Notes: generated from the letters alone by a model not told the origin. A stretch of 57,579 nucleotides of DNA from Sphingobacteriaceae bacterium (GCA_947459195.1 CANHCS010000003.1:1-57579), one strand, 5' to 3'; shown: positions 35,595 through 43,837, counted from the first letter of the stretch. Made by a program: numbers and translations.

Positions 35595-35632
35595 TTAAAC
35601 ATGTTTTAACATTTTTTAACGAAGCCTTAACA
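35595..35632 (+). promoter_or_regulatory. Four TTAAC-type direct repeats (PhoP-box-like array)
   Basis: TTAAAC (35595), TTAACA (35606), TTAACG (35616) and TTAACA (35627) start 11, 10 and 11 bases apart, on one face of the helix. OmpR/PhoB-family regulators bind tandem repeats with 11-bp spacing, and the Bacillus PhoP box is TTAACA at just this spacing. The array ends 21 bases before a TAATTTTG -7 box that has no -33 box, the arrangement of an activator-dependent promoter. Confidence 0.5.
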
Positions 35633-35653
35633 AAATCGGTTATTTCATCAGGC

Positions 35654-35661
35654 TAATTTTG
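35654..35661 (+). promoter_or_regulatory. -7 element TAATTTTG
   Basis: Matches TAnnTTTG. The expected -33 region is occupied by the TTAAC repeats. It would give a leader of about 295 bases to the TonB-receptor-like gene. Confidence 0.4.
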
Positions 35662-35755
35662 GTTGTTCTTCAAATTAAAAAATCATGAAACTGAACATGG
35701 TATAAACCCTTCGCCCAACCATTAAATTGTTACAAATGAATGCTTTTAAAATTGA

Positions 35756-35763
35756 TACTTTTG
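35756..35763 (+). promoter_or_regulatory. -7 element TACTTTTG
   Basis: A second TAnnTTTG match, about 200 bases before the ATG at 35964, with no well-spaced -33 box. It may be an alternative promoter. Confidence 0.35.
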
Positions 35764-35963
35764 CTGTCTAGATAAGGGTTAATGGATTGAAGATACCAGC
35801 AAGTATTCAAAACAGAAATTTCAATACTCCTCCGAGATGGAATAGTATGAATAATAGTTTCCCTCAGCGCATACCTGGCACAGAAGGCTTAGAACCCAGC
35901 GAATTTGGGATTTTGAGTCGTTTGGCGCCCAAGCCCATAACCCGATAGCACTTAAACCACACC

Positions 35964-38765
35964 ATGAAAAAATTAGTACTGTTTACTTTATTTCTTTTGT
36001 TTAATGTCGTTGTGTTTGCTCAAAGCAATTACGAAGTGAACGGAACCGTGAGAGACTCATCCGGTCAAAGCGTGATAGCTGCAAGCATTAAGCTGATAAT
36101 GGCTAAAGACACTTTATTTACTAGAAGCAATGCTGATGGTTTTTTTAAATTCAATAATGTAAAATCAGGACAATTTCTCTTAACGATCAGCAGTATTGGT
36201 TTTCAGACTACAAACCGTAGATATCTTTATAAAGATGGCGAGGGGAAGCTTCAACTTGATCCCATCACATTGAAAGCAAGTACCAAGGAGTTAAATGAGG
36301 TGGTGATTTCTGGTACACCTCCGGTAACCGTTAAAGAAGATACCGTTGAATACCGGGCCTCCGATTATAAATTAAAAGAAGATGCACAGGTGGAAGACCT
36401 GCTTAGAAAGCTGCCCGGAGTGGAGGTTGATCAAAATGGAAACGTTAAAGCACAGGGTAAGCAAATTACCAGGGTAAGAGTAAATGGTAAGGATTTTTTT
36501 GGAGGTGATGTGAAGACGGCCACCCAACAGCTCCCTGCCAATTTGATCGATAAGATCCAAATTGTGGATGACTATGGAGACCAGGCTAATTTTACGGGCA
36601 TCAAAGAAGGTGAGCCGGAAAAAATTCTGAATATTCAAATCAGACCTGATAAAAACACCGGCTATTTTGCAAGAGGGACCATCGGTCAGGGAAATGAAGA
36701 TCGCTACCAGGGGAACCTCAGCGTCAATTATTTTAAAGACAAACAACAAATTTCAGTTTTAGCCAACCTGAACAATACCAATACCTCCCTGTTCAACTTC
36801 AGCGGGGGCGGTGGTGGAGCCCGAATTCAAATTGGCGGCGGGGGTGGCGGTTTTGGCCAAATCTTTGGGGGCAACCGTGGTGGAGGTGGTAGCGGGGGCG
36901 ACGGGATCACCGAAGTAGGTTCCATTGGCTTGAACTACCGTGATGAATGGGGATCTAAAGTCAGTTCTTATGGAAATTACAGTTATGCCAACCGCGATAA
37001 CAACGTATTACGCACCATATTACAACAAAATGTGAATGCCAGCGGTGTGATCAATAACAACCAAAATACTGATAACAACACGAATAATATCAACCATCGT
37101 TTAAACTGGAACATAGAGTACCGGATTGATAGTTTAAATTATTTGAAGATCACTCCATTTTTCAACTTAGCACAAAGCAGCGGCAACAACAACGCGAATT
37201 TCCAATTCTTGCAAAATGGCTCTCAACTAAATTCAGAAGGTACCAATATTGGTCAAAGCCGATCAGAGACACCCAATTATGGTGCAGATGTTTTATTCAA
37301 TCACCGTTTTGGCAAAAGAGGACGTACAGCTTCTATCAGTCTTTCTGTTAACAGGAATGTGATTGACCAAGATGACAACACTTTAAACGAAAGTATCAAT
37401 TATCCAAGTGGAGGCGGAAGTCTTAATCTTTATCAAGAGCAACAAATTGCCATCAACAATGACAATACCACTACCCGTTCTACCTTTTCTTTCATTGAAC
37501 CACTCAGCCGTACTTCGAGTATTGAGTTGAACTGGAATTTTTCTCATGCCAAGTATCACAATTCAAGGGAGACCTTTGGAACATTGATTGAGGGGGGTAA
37601 TTTGGCTTTAAAACCTGATCAGAGTAATGATTTCAGTTATTATTTTATGACCAATCGGGTTGGATTTAACTATCGTGTTACTCAGAAAAAATTCAATTAT
37701 GCGCTAGGTTTGGGCTTACAGCCAACTTTATTGTCGGGTAGCTCTCTTACCAACCAAACCAGTTCGAGAAGATCGGCCTTATTTATCGTTCCGGTGGCGA
37801 GATACTCCTATAATTTTTCACGCACCAGGGCATTCAATGCCTCTTACAATGGAAGAAACAACGAACCGAGCTTCTCCCAACTCCAGCCTGTAACTGATTT
37901 ATCAAATCCTCAGTTCCCGGTGGTGGGTAACCCTAATTTGAGAGCGGAGTTTTCGCACAATGTCAACATTCGCTATAATAATTACAACTTCGAAAAAGGG
38001 GATGTTTTATTTACCGTTCTTTCTGCCAATATCAGCCAAAACCGTATCGTGTCAAATACCTTGTTTCTTCCTGGAAACAGAATTGAAACTCGCTATTTAA
38101 ATACCAATGGCTTTTATAATGTGAACTTCTTTTATACTTGGTCTAAACCATTGGCAGAAAAAAAATACACCATTTCATTCAACGGTAGTGCCAATTACAC
38201 CAATAACGTCAACTTTATAGAAAGTCAAAAAAATATTGGTAAGAACACCATTTTGAGCCAAGGTGCAAACTTCCAGATCAATCCTAAAGAATGGTTAGAA
38301 TTGAGCCCTGGCGTAAACTACACGCTTAACCGAAATAACTATAGTTTGGCCAGCCAGCCCAATACCCGAGTATCGAACTGGAATGCCACTTTTAATGGTA
38401 AAATTTATTTATGGAAGACCTGGTTATTGGGCGGAGATTTTATTAAAACCATCAACCAAGGTTTTAGTGGCTCACTTGCAGTGAACCCATTCATTATGAA
38501 TGCCTACTTAGAAAAACAATTCTTAAAAAATAAAGCTGGTGCTCTGCGTTTACAAATATTTGATGTGTACAACGAAAATACCAGTGTATCTCGTTCGGTT
38601 ACTGGCAACAGCATTACCGATACCAGAAGTAACCGCTTAGCCCGCTATGCCTTACTTACCTTTAGCCTGAAACTGCAAAAATTTAATGGTCAGGCTCCCA
38701 GCAACATGAACATGCAAATGCCTGGTCAGGGTGGGATGATGATCAGAAGAGATATGATGAATTAA
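35964..38765 (+). CDS. TonB-dependent-receptor-like outer membrane protein
   Basis: 933 residues. A signal peptide (1-19) is followed by a carboxypeptidase-regulatory-like beta domain (about 22-110, YEVNGTVRDSSGQSVIAAS), a plug-like domain (EVVISGTPPVTVKEDTVEYRASDYKLKE, then LLRKLPGVEVDQNGNVKAQG and VRVNGKDFFGGDVKTA) and a barrel of the OMP_b-brl type. A glycine-rich loop lies at about 275-315. Such proteins lack a SusD partner and are often called outer membrane beta-barrel proteins of the TonB-receptor superfamily. The substrate is unknown. A long leader with PhoP-box-like repeats precedes it and a terminator follows; it is monocistronic. Confidence 0.85.
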   Translation: MKKLVLFTLFLLFNVVVFAQSNYEVNGTVRDSSGQSVIAASIKLIMAKDTLFTRSNADGFFKFNNVKSGQFLLTISSIGFQTTNRRYLYKDGEGKLQLDPITLKASTKELNEVVISGTPPVTVKEDTVEYRASDYKLKEDAQVEDLLRKLPGVEVDQNGNVKAQGKQITRVRVNGKDFFGGDVKTATQQLPANLIDKIQIVDDYGDQANFTGIKEGEPEKILNIQIRPDKNTGYFARGTIGQGNEDRYQGNLSVNYFKDKQQISVLANLNNTNTSLFNFSGGGGGARIQIGGGGGGFGQIFGGNRGGGGSGGDGITEVGSIGLNYRDEWGSKVSSYGNYSYANRDNNVLRTILQQNVNASGVINNNQNTDNNTNNINHRLNWNIEYRIDSLNYLKITPFFNLAQSSGNNNANFQFLQNGSQLNSEGTNIGQSRSETPNYGADVLFNHRFGKRGRTASISLSVNRNVIDQDDNTLNESINYPSGGGSLNLYQEQQIAINNDNTTTRSTFSFIEPLSRTSSIELNWNFSHAKYHNSRETFGTLIEGGNLALKPDQSNDFSYYFMTNRVGFNYRVTQKKFNYALGLGLQPTLLSGSSLTNQTSSRRSALFIVPVARYSYNFSRTRAFNASYNGRNNEPSFSQLQPVTDLSNPQFPVVGNPNLRAEFSHNVNIRYNNYNFEKGDVLFTVLSANISQNRIVSNTLFLPGNRIETRYLNTNGFYNVNFFYTWSKPLAEKKYTISFNGSANYTNNVNFIESQKNIGKNTILSQGANFQINPKEWLELSPGVNYTLNRNNYSLASQPNTRVSNWNATFNGKIYLWKTWLLGGDFIKTINQGFSGSLAVNPFIMNAYLEKQFLKNKAGALRLQIFDVYNENTSVSRSVTGNSITDTRSNRLARYALLTFSLKLQKFNGQAPSNMNMQMPGQGGMMIRRDMMN

Positions 38766-38785
38766 GACTTGAAAAAGTCATTTTT

Positions 38786-38818
38786 AAAAAGCCCGCTTTA
38801 ACAAGTGGGCTTTTTTTT
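38786..38818 (+). terminator. Rho-independent terminator
   Basis: GCCCGCTT (38791-38798) pairs with AAGTGGGC (38803-38810), one G-T pair, loop TAAC, then eight T. A-run on the left side extends the stem. It ends the TonB-receptor-like gene. Confidence 0.9.
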
Positions 38819-38848
38819 GTAATCAGATATGATTAATAATCATTGTAT

Positions 38849-38869
38849 TTAATGCTCGATTAGCATTAA
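38849..38869. promoter_or_regulatory. 21-bp palindrome upstream of the LuxR-type regulator
   Basis: Perfect arms TTAATGCT and AGCATTAA separated by five bases, 129 bases before the ATG at 38999. LuxR/NarL-family proteins bind palindromes of this size, so autoregulation is possible. Same 8-5-8 geometry as 35032-35052 but different sequence. Confidence 0.45.
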
Positions 38870-38998
38870 GTAGTGATTTATTTATAAAATTAAATATCTT
38901 TAATTCTAAATGATCCACCAATTAAGCGAGTGTTTTAGATTAAAATCAATATTTAAGGCATACCATGGCCAATTAAGACAGTCAGCTTCATATTTATC

Positions 38999-39634
38999 AT
39001 GACATCAGATCAAATAAAAATTGGATTTATTGAAGACAATGAGCTGCTGCTGGAAAATTACCGGGAGTATTTTGAAAGCGATATTGCCTTTGCCTGTGTA
39101 TTTGCAGTGAGATCTTTTGACGAATTAGATCAAGAAAAATTATCAGAAAAACCAGACGTAATTCTATTAGAGATCCCCTTACCCGGTATCAATGGAATTG
39201 CAGCCCTACCACTGCTTAAAAACAAATTCTATCAAACACAACTAATCATGATGACCACTCATGACAGTGAAGAAAATGTAATGAATGCGTTTAAAAATGG
39301 TGCCAATGGTTTCTTAACCAAGAACATGTCGCTGGAAGCAGTGAGAGAAGCAGTATTATACGCCATGCATAGTGGTGCAGCCTTATCACCAAGTGCAGCT
39401 CGTATCCTGATCAATAGTTTTTCTGAGAAACAAGAACAAATGAACGCGGTCTTGGTCAATCTCACCCCCAGAGAGCAAGAAATTGCGAAATGTATTCAAA
39501 AGGGCCAATCCTACAGAGAAATTGCTCAGGCTTTATTCATTTCTGAGCGGACCGTGAATCAGCATCTTAAACATATCTACCAAAAAACAGGAGTAAAATC
39601 CAGGTCGCAATTGGCGGCCAAAATGATAGAATAG
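38999..39634 (+). CDS. NarL/LuxR-family response regulator with Glu at the phosphorylation site
   Basis: 211 residues: receiver domain (1-125) and LuxR-type HTH (about 153-210, LTPREQEIAKCIQKGQSYREIAQALFISERTVNQHLKHIY). In the receiver the acidic pair E12-D13, Thr86 and Lys108 are present, but the phospho-acceptor is Glu58 (VILLEIPLPGINGI) instead of Asp. Asp-to-Glu changes at this site often mimic phosphorylation, so the protein may be constitutively active. No histidine kinase is adjacent, so it is an orphan. Palindrome 129 bases upstream. Confidence 0.88.
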   Translation: MTSDQIKIGFIEDNELLLENYREYFESDIAFACVFAVRSFDELDQEKLSEKPDVILLEIPLPGINGIAALPLLKNKFYQTQLIMMTTHDSEENVMNAFKNGANGFLTKNMSLEAVREAVLYAMHSGAALSPSAARILINSFSEKQEQMNAVLVNLTPREQEIAKCIQKGQSYREIAQALFISERTVNQHLKHIYQKTGVKSRSQLAAKMIE

Positions 39635-39652
39635 GCTTTATACTCGAGAAGG

Positions 39653-40027
39653 TTACTCTTTCTCGTAGCCTCTGTAGTATTTAATCGGCGATAAAAAGTG
39701 TAGCAGCAATACCCTTGCATATCGAAAATTAAAGGGCATCAATACCAATATGGGTGAAAGCACAATGCCAATTAACCACCAAATCTCATTTGCGCCCAAA
39801 AACTGACCAGCAATCACACCGGTTATTACCAACTCGGCTACGTTGAATGCATAACTTACATACATGGCTGCCCAAAAGAATCCGGGCTCAATTTCGTAGC
39901 GCAAGCTGCATTTCGGACAGTATTCGTACATCTCATCATACTTCAAACTAAAAAGGCTGTATTTATACATATCGCCCTTACGACAACGCGGACACTTACA
40001 CTGAACAACGGCTTGTAATTGGGTCAT
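39653..40027 (-). CDS. DUF983 protein: zinc-ribbon plus two membrane helices
   Basis: 124 residues. The N terminus has two CxxC pairs (QCKCPRCRKGDM and EYCPKCSLRYE), a likely zinc ribbon, then FFWAAMYVSYAFNVAELVITG and a second helix pair (WWLIGIVLSPILVLMPF). DUF983 proteins are widespread in Bacteroidota and alphaproteobacteria, with no firm function; some neighbour cytochrome oxidase genes. Last gene of the sulfur-related run, convergent with the LuxR-type gene. Confidence 0.85.
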   Translation of the reverse strand: MTQLQAVVQCKCPRCRKGDMYKYSLFSLKYDEMYEYCPKCSLRYEIEPGFFWAAMYVSYAFNVAELVITGVIAGQFLGANEIWWLIGIVLSPILVLMPFNFRYARVLLLHFLSPIKYYRGYEKE

Positions 40028-40064
40028 GTTTGGATGTGTTGGTGTATTAAAATATAGATAGAAA

Positions 40065-40388
40065 TTAAGATGAGTAATGTTGATTGATCAATTGTTCTAA
40101 AGTATGAACAGGTACCACTCCAGATTGACGCCATTTAATTTCTCCATTCTTAAACAAAATGAGTGTAGGTACTCCAGAAACATGATAAGCTGACGCTGCA
40201 GCCGGATTTTTATCCACGTCAATTTTAAGGATAGTAGCCTTGTCGCCGATACGGGTTTTTAAATCGGCCAATATAGGGGCTATCATTTTACAAGGACCGC
40301 ACCATTCTGCGAAAAAATCGACCAAAACCGGTTTTTCACCTTTGATCAGTTCGGCAAAGCTATTTTTTGATTGCGGTTGACTTCCCAT
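40065..40388 (-). CDS. trxA: Thioredoxin
   Basis: 107 residues with the active site W-C30-G-P-C33, [19 protein letters not shown], the cis-proline loop [12 protein letters not shown] and no signal peptide. A cytoplasmic thiol-disulfide reductant. Thioredoxin can reduce the persulfide left on rhodanese and dioxygenase enzymes, which fits its position after the persulfide-handling genes. Ten bases separate it from the restored reading frame of the gene before. Confidence 0.93.
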   Translation of the reverse strand: MGSQPQSKNSFAELIKGEKPVLVDFFAEWCGPCKMIAPILADLKTRIGDKATILKIDVDKNPAAASAYHVSGVPTLILFKNGEIKWRQSGVVPVHTLEQLINQHYSS

Positions 40389-40398
40389 TGTAAATCGA

Positions 40399-40637
40399 TT
40401 ATTTTACTTCCTTATAGCTGATTTCGCCACTCATTGATTGTTTAGTATCGGATTTGACAGCTCGTTCGCATACACCGAAGCCCCCACAAGAGACATTGGC
40501 CCAAACCTGATAAAGAAAAAAACTGCTATCAAACCCATAAAAGGATCTTTAAATACAGCGGCATTGTAGGCTGCTATCCCAGCCATCAGCAACCTAAGAA
40601 AACGCATCAAACTCCAATCTGTTAATAATCTTTTCAT
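40399..40637 (-). pseudogene. DUF2892-like membrane protein, frameshifted in a homopolymer
   Basis: As it stands, the frame from the ATG at 40637 ends at 40431 after 68 codons (MRFLRLLMAG, FKDPFMGLIAVFF, then an unrelated tail). A run of seven T (plus-strand A 40516-40522) lies at residue 40. One more T gives 79 residues with the tail FFLYQVWANVSCGGFGVC...ISYKEVK, which resembles the Cys-containing end of DUF2892/YgaP-type proteins that accompany rhodaneses. The restored stop (40399-40401) is ten bases before trxA. So the gene is either broken, phase-variable, frameshifted in translation, or the run was misread. Confidence 0.6.
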
Positions 40638-40648
40638 CTTACTATAGA

Positions 40649-41062
40649 TTAATGAGGAAGTTTATCCTTAAATATCCCATATGCGTAAGTTCCTATGGTT
40701 GCACCGACAATGATGAGTAAGAAAGCCAGGTAACCCTGACCCAAATTGACAAACATCGGTCCTGGACAAGCACCGGTTACGGCCCATCCCATCCCAAAAA
40801 TGGTTCCACCAAAAATTCCCTTTTTCCATCCCTTTTCTTTATCCGGGATCATAATTACCTTTCCCTCAATATCTTTTAATTGATATTTCTTGATCAAGAA
40901 TATGCTGATGACACCAATGGCCACTGCTGTACCGATGATACCATACATGTGAAAAGATTGGAAACGAAACATCTCCTGGATACGATACCATGAAATGGCT
41001 TCTGATTTGCTCATCACGATCCCAAAAAGGACACCTGCGATTATAAATTTTAATCCTTTCAT
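40649..41062 (-). CDS. YeeE/YedE-family half-transporter (DUF6691 type)
   Basis: 137 residues with about four helices. FGIVMSKSEAISWYRIQEMFRFQSFHMYGIIG and GGTIFGMGWAVTGACPGPMFVNLGQG are family signatures; the Cys in GACPGP corresponds to those that guide thiosulfate through YeeE (TsuA). It pairs with the gene four bases upstream to make a complete transporter. Likely imports thiosulfate or another sulfane-sulfur compound. Confidence 0.87.
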   Translation of the reverse strand: MKGLKFIIAGVLFGIVMSKSEAISWYRIQEMFRFQSFHMYGIIGTAVAIGVISIFLIKKYQLKDIEGKVIMIPDKEKGWKKGIFGGTIFGMGWAVTGACPGPMFVNLGQGYLAFLLIIVGATIGTYAYGIFKDKLPH

Positions 41063-41066
41063 CAGC

Positions 41067-41624
41067 TTAAAAAATTAGAGGGAAAATTAGATGTGTCATC
41101 ACCAAACCTCCGATGAAAAAACCAATCACCGCTATGAGCGAAGGCAATTGAAGGCTAGATAAACCAGTGATGGCATGGCCAGAAGTACAACCTCCGGCAT
41201 AACGTGAGCCAAAACCCACCAGCAAACCACCACCCAGAAGGGTAATAAATCCCTGAAGGTTAAATAAGTTTTCGGTCCCAAAAAGCTGCAGGGGATTCAT
41301 CATGCCATCGAAAGTGATGCCCAAAGAGTTTAAGTCTGCAACGGTACTTTCCGCTAATTGCAAGGGCTGTCCATTGTTCAGATAATTTGCAGAGAGATAA
41401 CCTCCAATTACCGAACCGATCAAGAACAGAAGGTTCCACTGCTGAGTTTTCCAATCGAAATCGAAGAATTTAGCCTTTTTTCCTGCACCACAAGCGGCAC
41501 AAATGGTTCTAAAATTTGAAGAGAATCCAAACGTTTTCCCGAAGAAAAACATTAAGATCATAATGAGAGAAATCATGGCCCCGGAAACGTACCAGGGCCA
41601 GGGTGCTTGTATTAGTTCTAACAT
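41067..41624 (-). CDS. YeeE/YedE-family half-transporter
   Basis: 185 residues with about five helices. Cys42 and Cys45 in RTICAACGAGKK and the Cys in GGCTSGHAITG are the sulfur-relay type cysteines of the family. It lies one base after the dioxygenase-rhodanese gene and four before the second half-transporter; together they supply the substrate for persulfide metabolism. Confidence 0.87.
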   Translation of the reverse strand: MLELIQAPWPWYVSGAMISLIMILMFFFGKTFGFSSNFRTICAACGAGKKAKFFDFDWKTQQWNLLFLIGSVIGGYLSANYLNNGQPLQLAESTVADLNSLGITFDGMMNPLQLFGTENLFNLQGFITLLGGGLLVGFGSRYAGGCTSGHAITGLSSLQLPSLIAVIGFFIGGLVMTHLIFPLIF

Positions 41625-41625
41625 A

Positions 41626-43044
41626 TTATAAAAGGGTGCTTGGGCAAACGTAATTGCTCACCTTAAATTTGCCGGAATCTTTAATGGACTTAAATCCACC
41701 CTTTACATCAATCAGTTTATCAAAACCACGGGCTTTTAAAATGGAAATAAATACCATGGAGCGATATCCACCCGCACAATGCACATGGTAGGTTTTGTCT
41801 TTGTCGATGGCCGACATGTTATCGTTGATAAAATCTAAAGGTACATTTTCAGCCCCGATGATGTGCTCAGAATAATGTTCAGAATGTTTTCGTACGTCGA
41901 GGATGTGGATGGAAGGATCGGCCTCCTGACGTTTTGCCAATTCATCGGCATCAATAGATTCAATACTGTCCAATTCAAAGCCCGCTTTTTTCCAAGCCTC
42001 TACCCCGCCTTTGAGGAAACCAATGGCATGGTCGTAACCTACACGAGCTAGGCGGGTAACCACTTCTTGCTCCCGACCTTCTTCATCAATAATTAAAATT
42101 TCTTGCTTGATATCGGGAATTAAAGCACCCACCCAAGGGGCAAAGCTACCGTTGAGGCCAATGTTAATGGAATTCGGGATGAATCCCTTGGCAAAAGTCT
42201 GGGCATCGCGGGTATCGAGCAATATGGCACCGGATTCATTGGCTGCTGCCTCAAATTCGGCCGGGCTTAAAGCACGGGTACCTTTTGCCAACACCTGATC
42301 GATGCTTTCATAACCCATTTTATTCATACGCACATTCTCGGGGAAATAAGCAGGCGGTGGCATTAAACCATCTGTTACCTCTTTGATGAACTCTTCACGA
42401 GTCATGTTCGCCCGGAGGGCATAATTAAATTTCTTCTGATTGCCGAGGGTGTCGCTGGTTTCCTTGCTCATGTTTTTACCACAGGCAGAACCGGCACCAT
42501 GGGCAGGATAAACGATTACCTCGTCGGGCAGGGTCATTACCTTGCTACGCAATGAATCGAACAAGGTACCGGCCAATTCTTCCTGAGTGAGGTGCGCTGC
42601 TTTTTGTGCCAAATCCGGACGTCCGACATCCCCGATGAACAAGGTGTCGCCAGAGAAAAGGGCAGTTTCTTTACCGTTTTCATCTATCAGCAAATAGCAA
42701 GTCGATTCCATGGTATGGCCAGGCGTATGCAAGACCTTAATTTTTACTTTACCCAAAGTGAATACTTCTCCATCTTTAGCGATATAAGCATCAAAGCCAG
42801 GCTGGGCCGTTGGGCCGTAGATAATGGGAGCGCCACTTGCCTTGGACAAATCCAGATGCCCGGAGACAAAATCGGCATGAAAATGCGTTTCAAAAACAAA
42901 CTTAATTTGAGCGCCATTGAGCTTTGCCTTTTCGATGTAAGGATTCACTTCACGAAGTGGGTCAATAATGGCAACCTCATTCTCAGATTGGATGTAATAA
43001 GCACCTTGGGCCAAACATCCGGTATAAATTTGTTCGATTTTCAT
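41626..43044 (-). CDS. Persulfide dioxygenase - rhodanese fusion (MBL fold plus two rhodanese domains)
   Basis: 472 residues from the ATG at 43044. Residues 1-240 are an ETHE1-like metallo-beta-lactamase domain with HFHADFVSGH, LHTPGH, SGDTLFIGDVGRPDL and YPAHG, a mononuclear iron site that oxidises glutathione or other persulfides to sulfite. Two rhodanese domains follow: the first (about 255-355) lacks the active Cys (IIDEEGRE), the second has Cys423 (HVHCAGGYRS). Members move sulfane sulfur between thiosulfate, persulfide and sulfite. It is the first structural gene behind the Crp-type regulator. Confidence 0.92.
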   Translation of the reverse strand: MKIEQIYTGCLAQGAYYIQSENEVAIIDPLREVNPYIEKAKLNGAQIKFVFETHFHADFVSGHLDLSKASGAPIIYGPTAQPGFDAYIAKDGEVFTLGKVKIKVLHTPGHTMESTCYLLIDENGKETALFSGDTLFIGDVGRPDLAQKAAHLTQEELAGTLFDSLRSKVMTLPDEVIVYPAHGAGSACGKNMSKETSDTLGNQKKFNYALRANMTREEFIKEVTDGLMPPPAYFPENVRMNKMGYESIDQVLAKGTRALSPAEFEAAANESGAILLDTRDAQTFAKGFIPNSINIGLNGSFAPWVGALIPDIKQEILIIDEEGREQEVVTRLARVGYDHAIGFLKGGVEAWKKAGFELDSIESIDADELAKRQEADPSIHILDVRKHSEHYSEHIIGAENVPLDFINDNMSAIDKDKTYHVHCAGGYRSMVFISILKARGFDKLIDVKGGFKSIKDSGKFKVSNYVCPSTLL

Positions 43045-43139
43045 ATCTCTAATTAGCTGCAATAAATTAAGCTTTTACAAATATCAGAAAAGCTGCAGCA
43101 AACATTGGTAACTAAAGTCACAAACTCTTCAATTATTGT

Positions 43140-43775
43140 CTAGTCTTCAAAAAAAGGAGGCATTAATTTGATTTCGTTTCTATAAAGAAGAATTTTTTCC
43201 TCATTTTCCAGCTGTTTGAGTAAGCGGGAAATGACCACACGAGAAGTCGCTAATTCGTCGGCGATGAGGTGATGTGAAACTTTAACTACACTCGATCCGC
43301 TCAAACGCTTCTTCTCTTTGAGGTACTCCACCAAGCGCTCGTCGAGCTTATGAAAAGCAATGCTTTCAATGGATTTGAGAAGTTCAATAAAGCGTTCGTT
43401 GAAGCTACGCATGATGTAATTTTTCCAGCTGGGATATTTGCAGAGCCATTCATCGAGTTTGGTATGTGGAATGGCAATCAGCTCTACGTGATCTTCGGCT
43501 ACGGCTTTAACCTCACTTTTCTTAGCCTCCATACAGCAGCTGTAGGCCATGGAGCAACTATCACTACTAGACAAATAGTACAACAAAATTTCCTTACCAG
43601 TTTCGTCGCGGCGGTACACCTTAACGGTACCCGAAACTACCACCGGCATCATACGGACATATTTACCGTAATCCATGATTAAATCGCCCTCTTTAAATTG
43701 CTGAGATTGACCAAATTCTTCAATTTCTCGCAAGAGTGCTGGTTCGAATAATTGTGAAAGGATTCCTAGGTTCAT
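43140..43775 (-). CDS. Crp/Fnr-family regulator with a Cys cluster
   Basis: 211 residues: cyclic-nucleotide-binding-like domain (about 10-125) and a winged HTH (about 165-200, VSHHLIADELATSRVVISRLLKQLE). The ligand loop region shows SSSDSCSMAYSCCMEAKKS with C74, C80 and C81, not the cAMP-binding residues; C112 is further on. Fnr-type N-terminal cluster cysteines are absent. Such Crp-like proteins commonly stand next to YeeE and persulfide genes in Bacteroidota, so it may sense sulfane sulfur or redox through these cysteines and control the genes from 43044 downwards. Confidence 0.87.
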   Translation of the reverse strand: MNLGILSQLFEPALLREIEEFGQSQQFKEGDLIMDYGKYVRMMPVVVSGTVKVYRRDETGKEILLYYLSSSDSCSMAYSCCMEAKKSEVKAVAEDHVELIAIPHTKLDEWLCKYPSWKNYIMRSFNERFIELLKSIESIAFHKLDERLVEYLKEKKRLSGSSVVKVSHHLIADELATSRVVISRLLKQLENEEKILLYRNEIKLMPPFFED

Positions 43776-43793
43776 TTACAAATACAATAGCGT

Positions 43794-43837
43794 AAAAAAC
43801 AACATGCGGAAACGAATTTAATCATATTCCGCATGTT
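43794..43837 (-). terminator. Rho-independent terminator upstream of the Crp-type gene
   Basis: Perfect 11-bp arms AACATGCGGAA (43801-43811) and TTCCGCATGTT (43827-43837) with a 15-base loop. On the minus strand the stem is followed by G and six T. It ends the TauE-HMA-DUF6132-rhodanese operon and separates it from the Crp-type gene, which starts at 43775. The long loop would also allow a role as a regulator site. Confidence 0.75.

Larger units (their letters stand above)
35506..35963. other. Long regulatory spacer upstream of the TonB-receptor-like gene
   Basis: Roughly 460 bases without a credible gene. It contains four phased TTAAC motifs, two TAnnTTTG boxes and a leader of 190-300 bases with small hairpins (for example around 35898-35912). 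No riboswitch class could be recognised. Confidence 0.6.

Noticed and set aside
35764-35963. Riboswitch in the leader of the TonB-receptor-like gene
   Set aside because: Small hairpins occur, but I could match no known riboswitch core.
36790-36905. Glycine-rich GGN/GGT repeats in the TonB-receptor-like gene as a phase-variable tract
   Set aside because: The codons vary and no long homopolymer or short tandem repeat is present; it reads as a flexible loop in the barrel.
43801-43837. Operator for the Crp-type regulator
   Set aside because: The 11-bp inverted repeat has a 15-base loop and is followed by G and six T on the minus strand, so a terminator explains it better, though both are possible.
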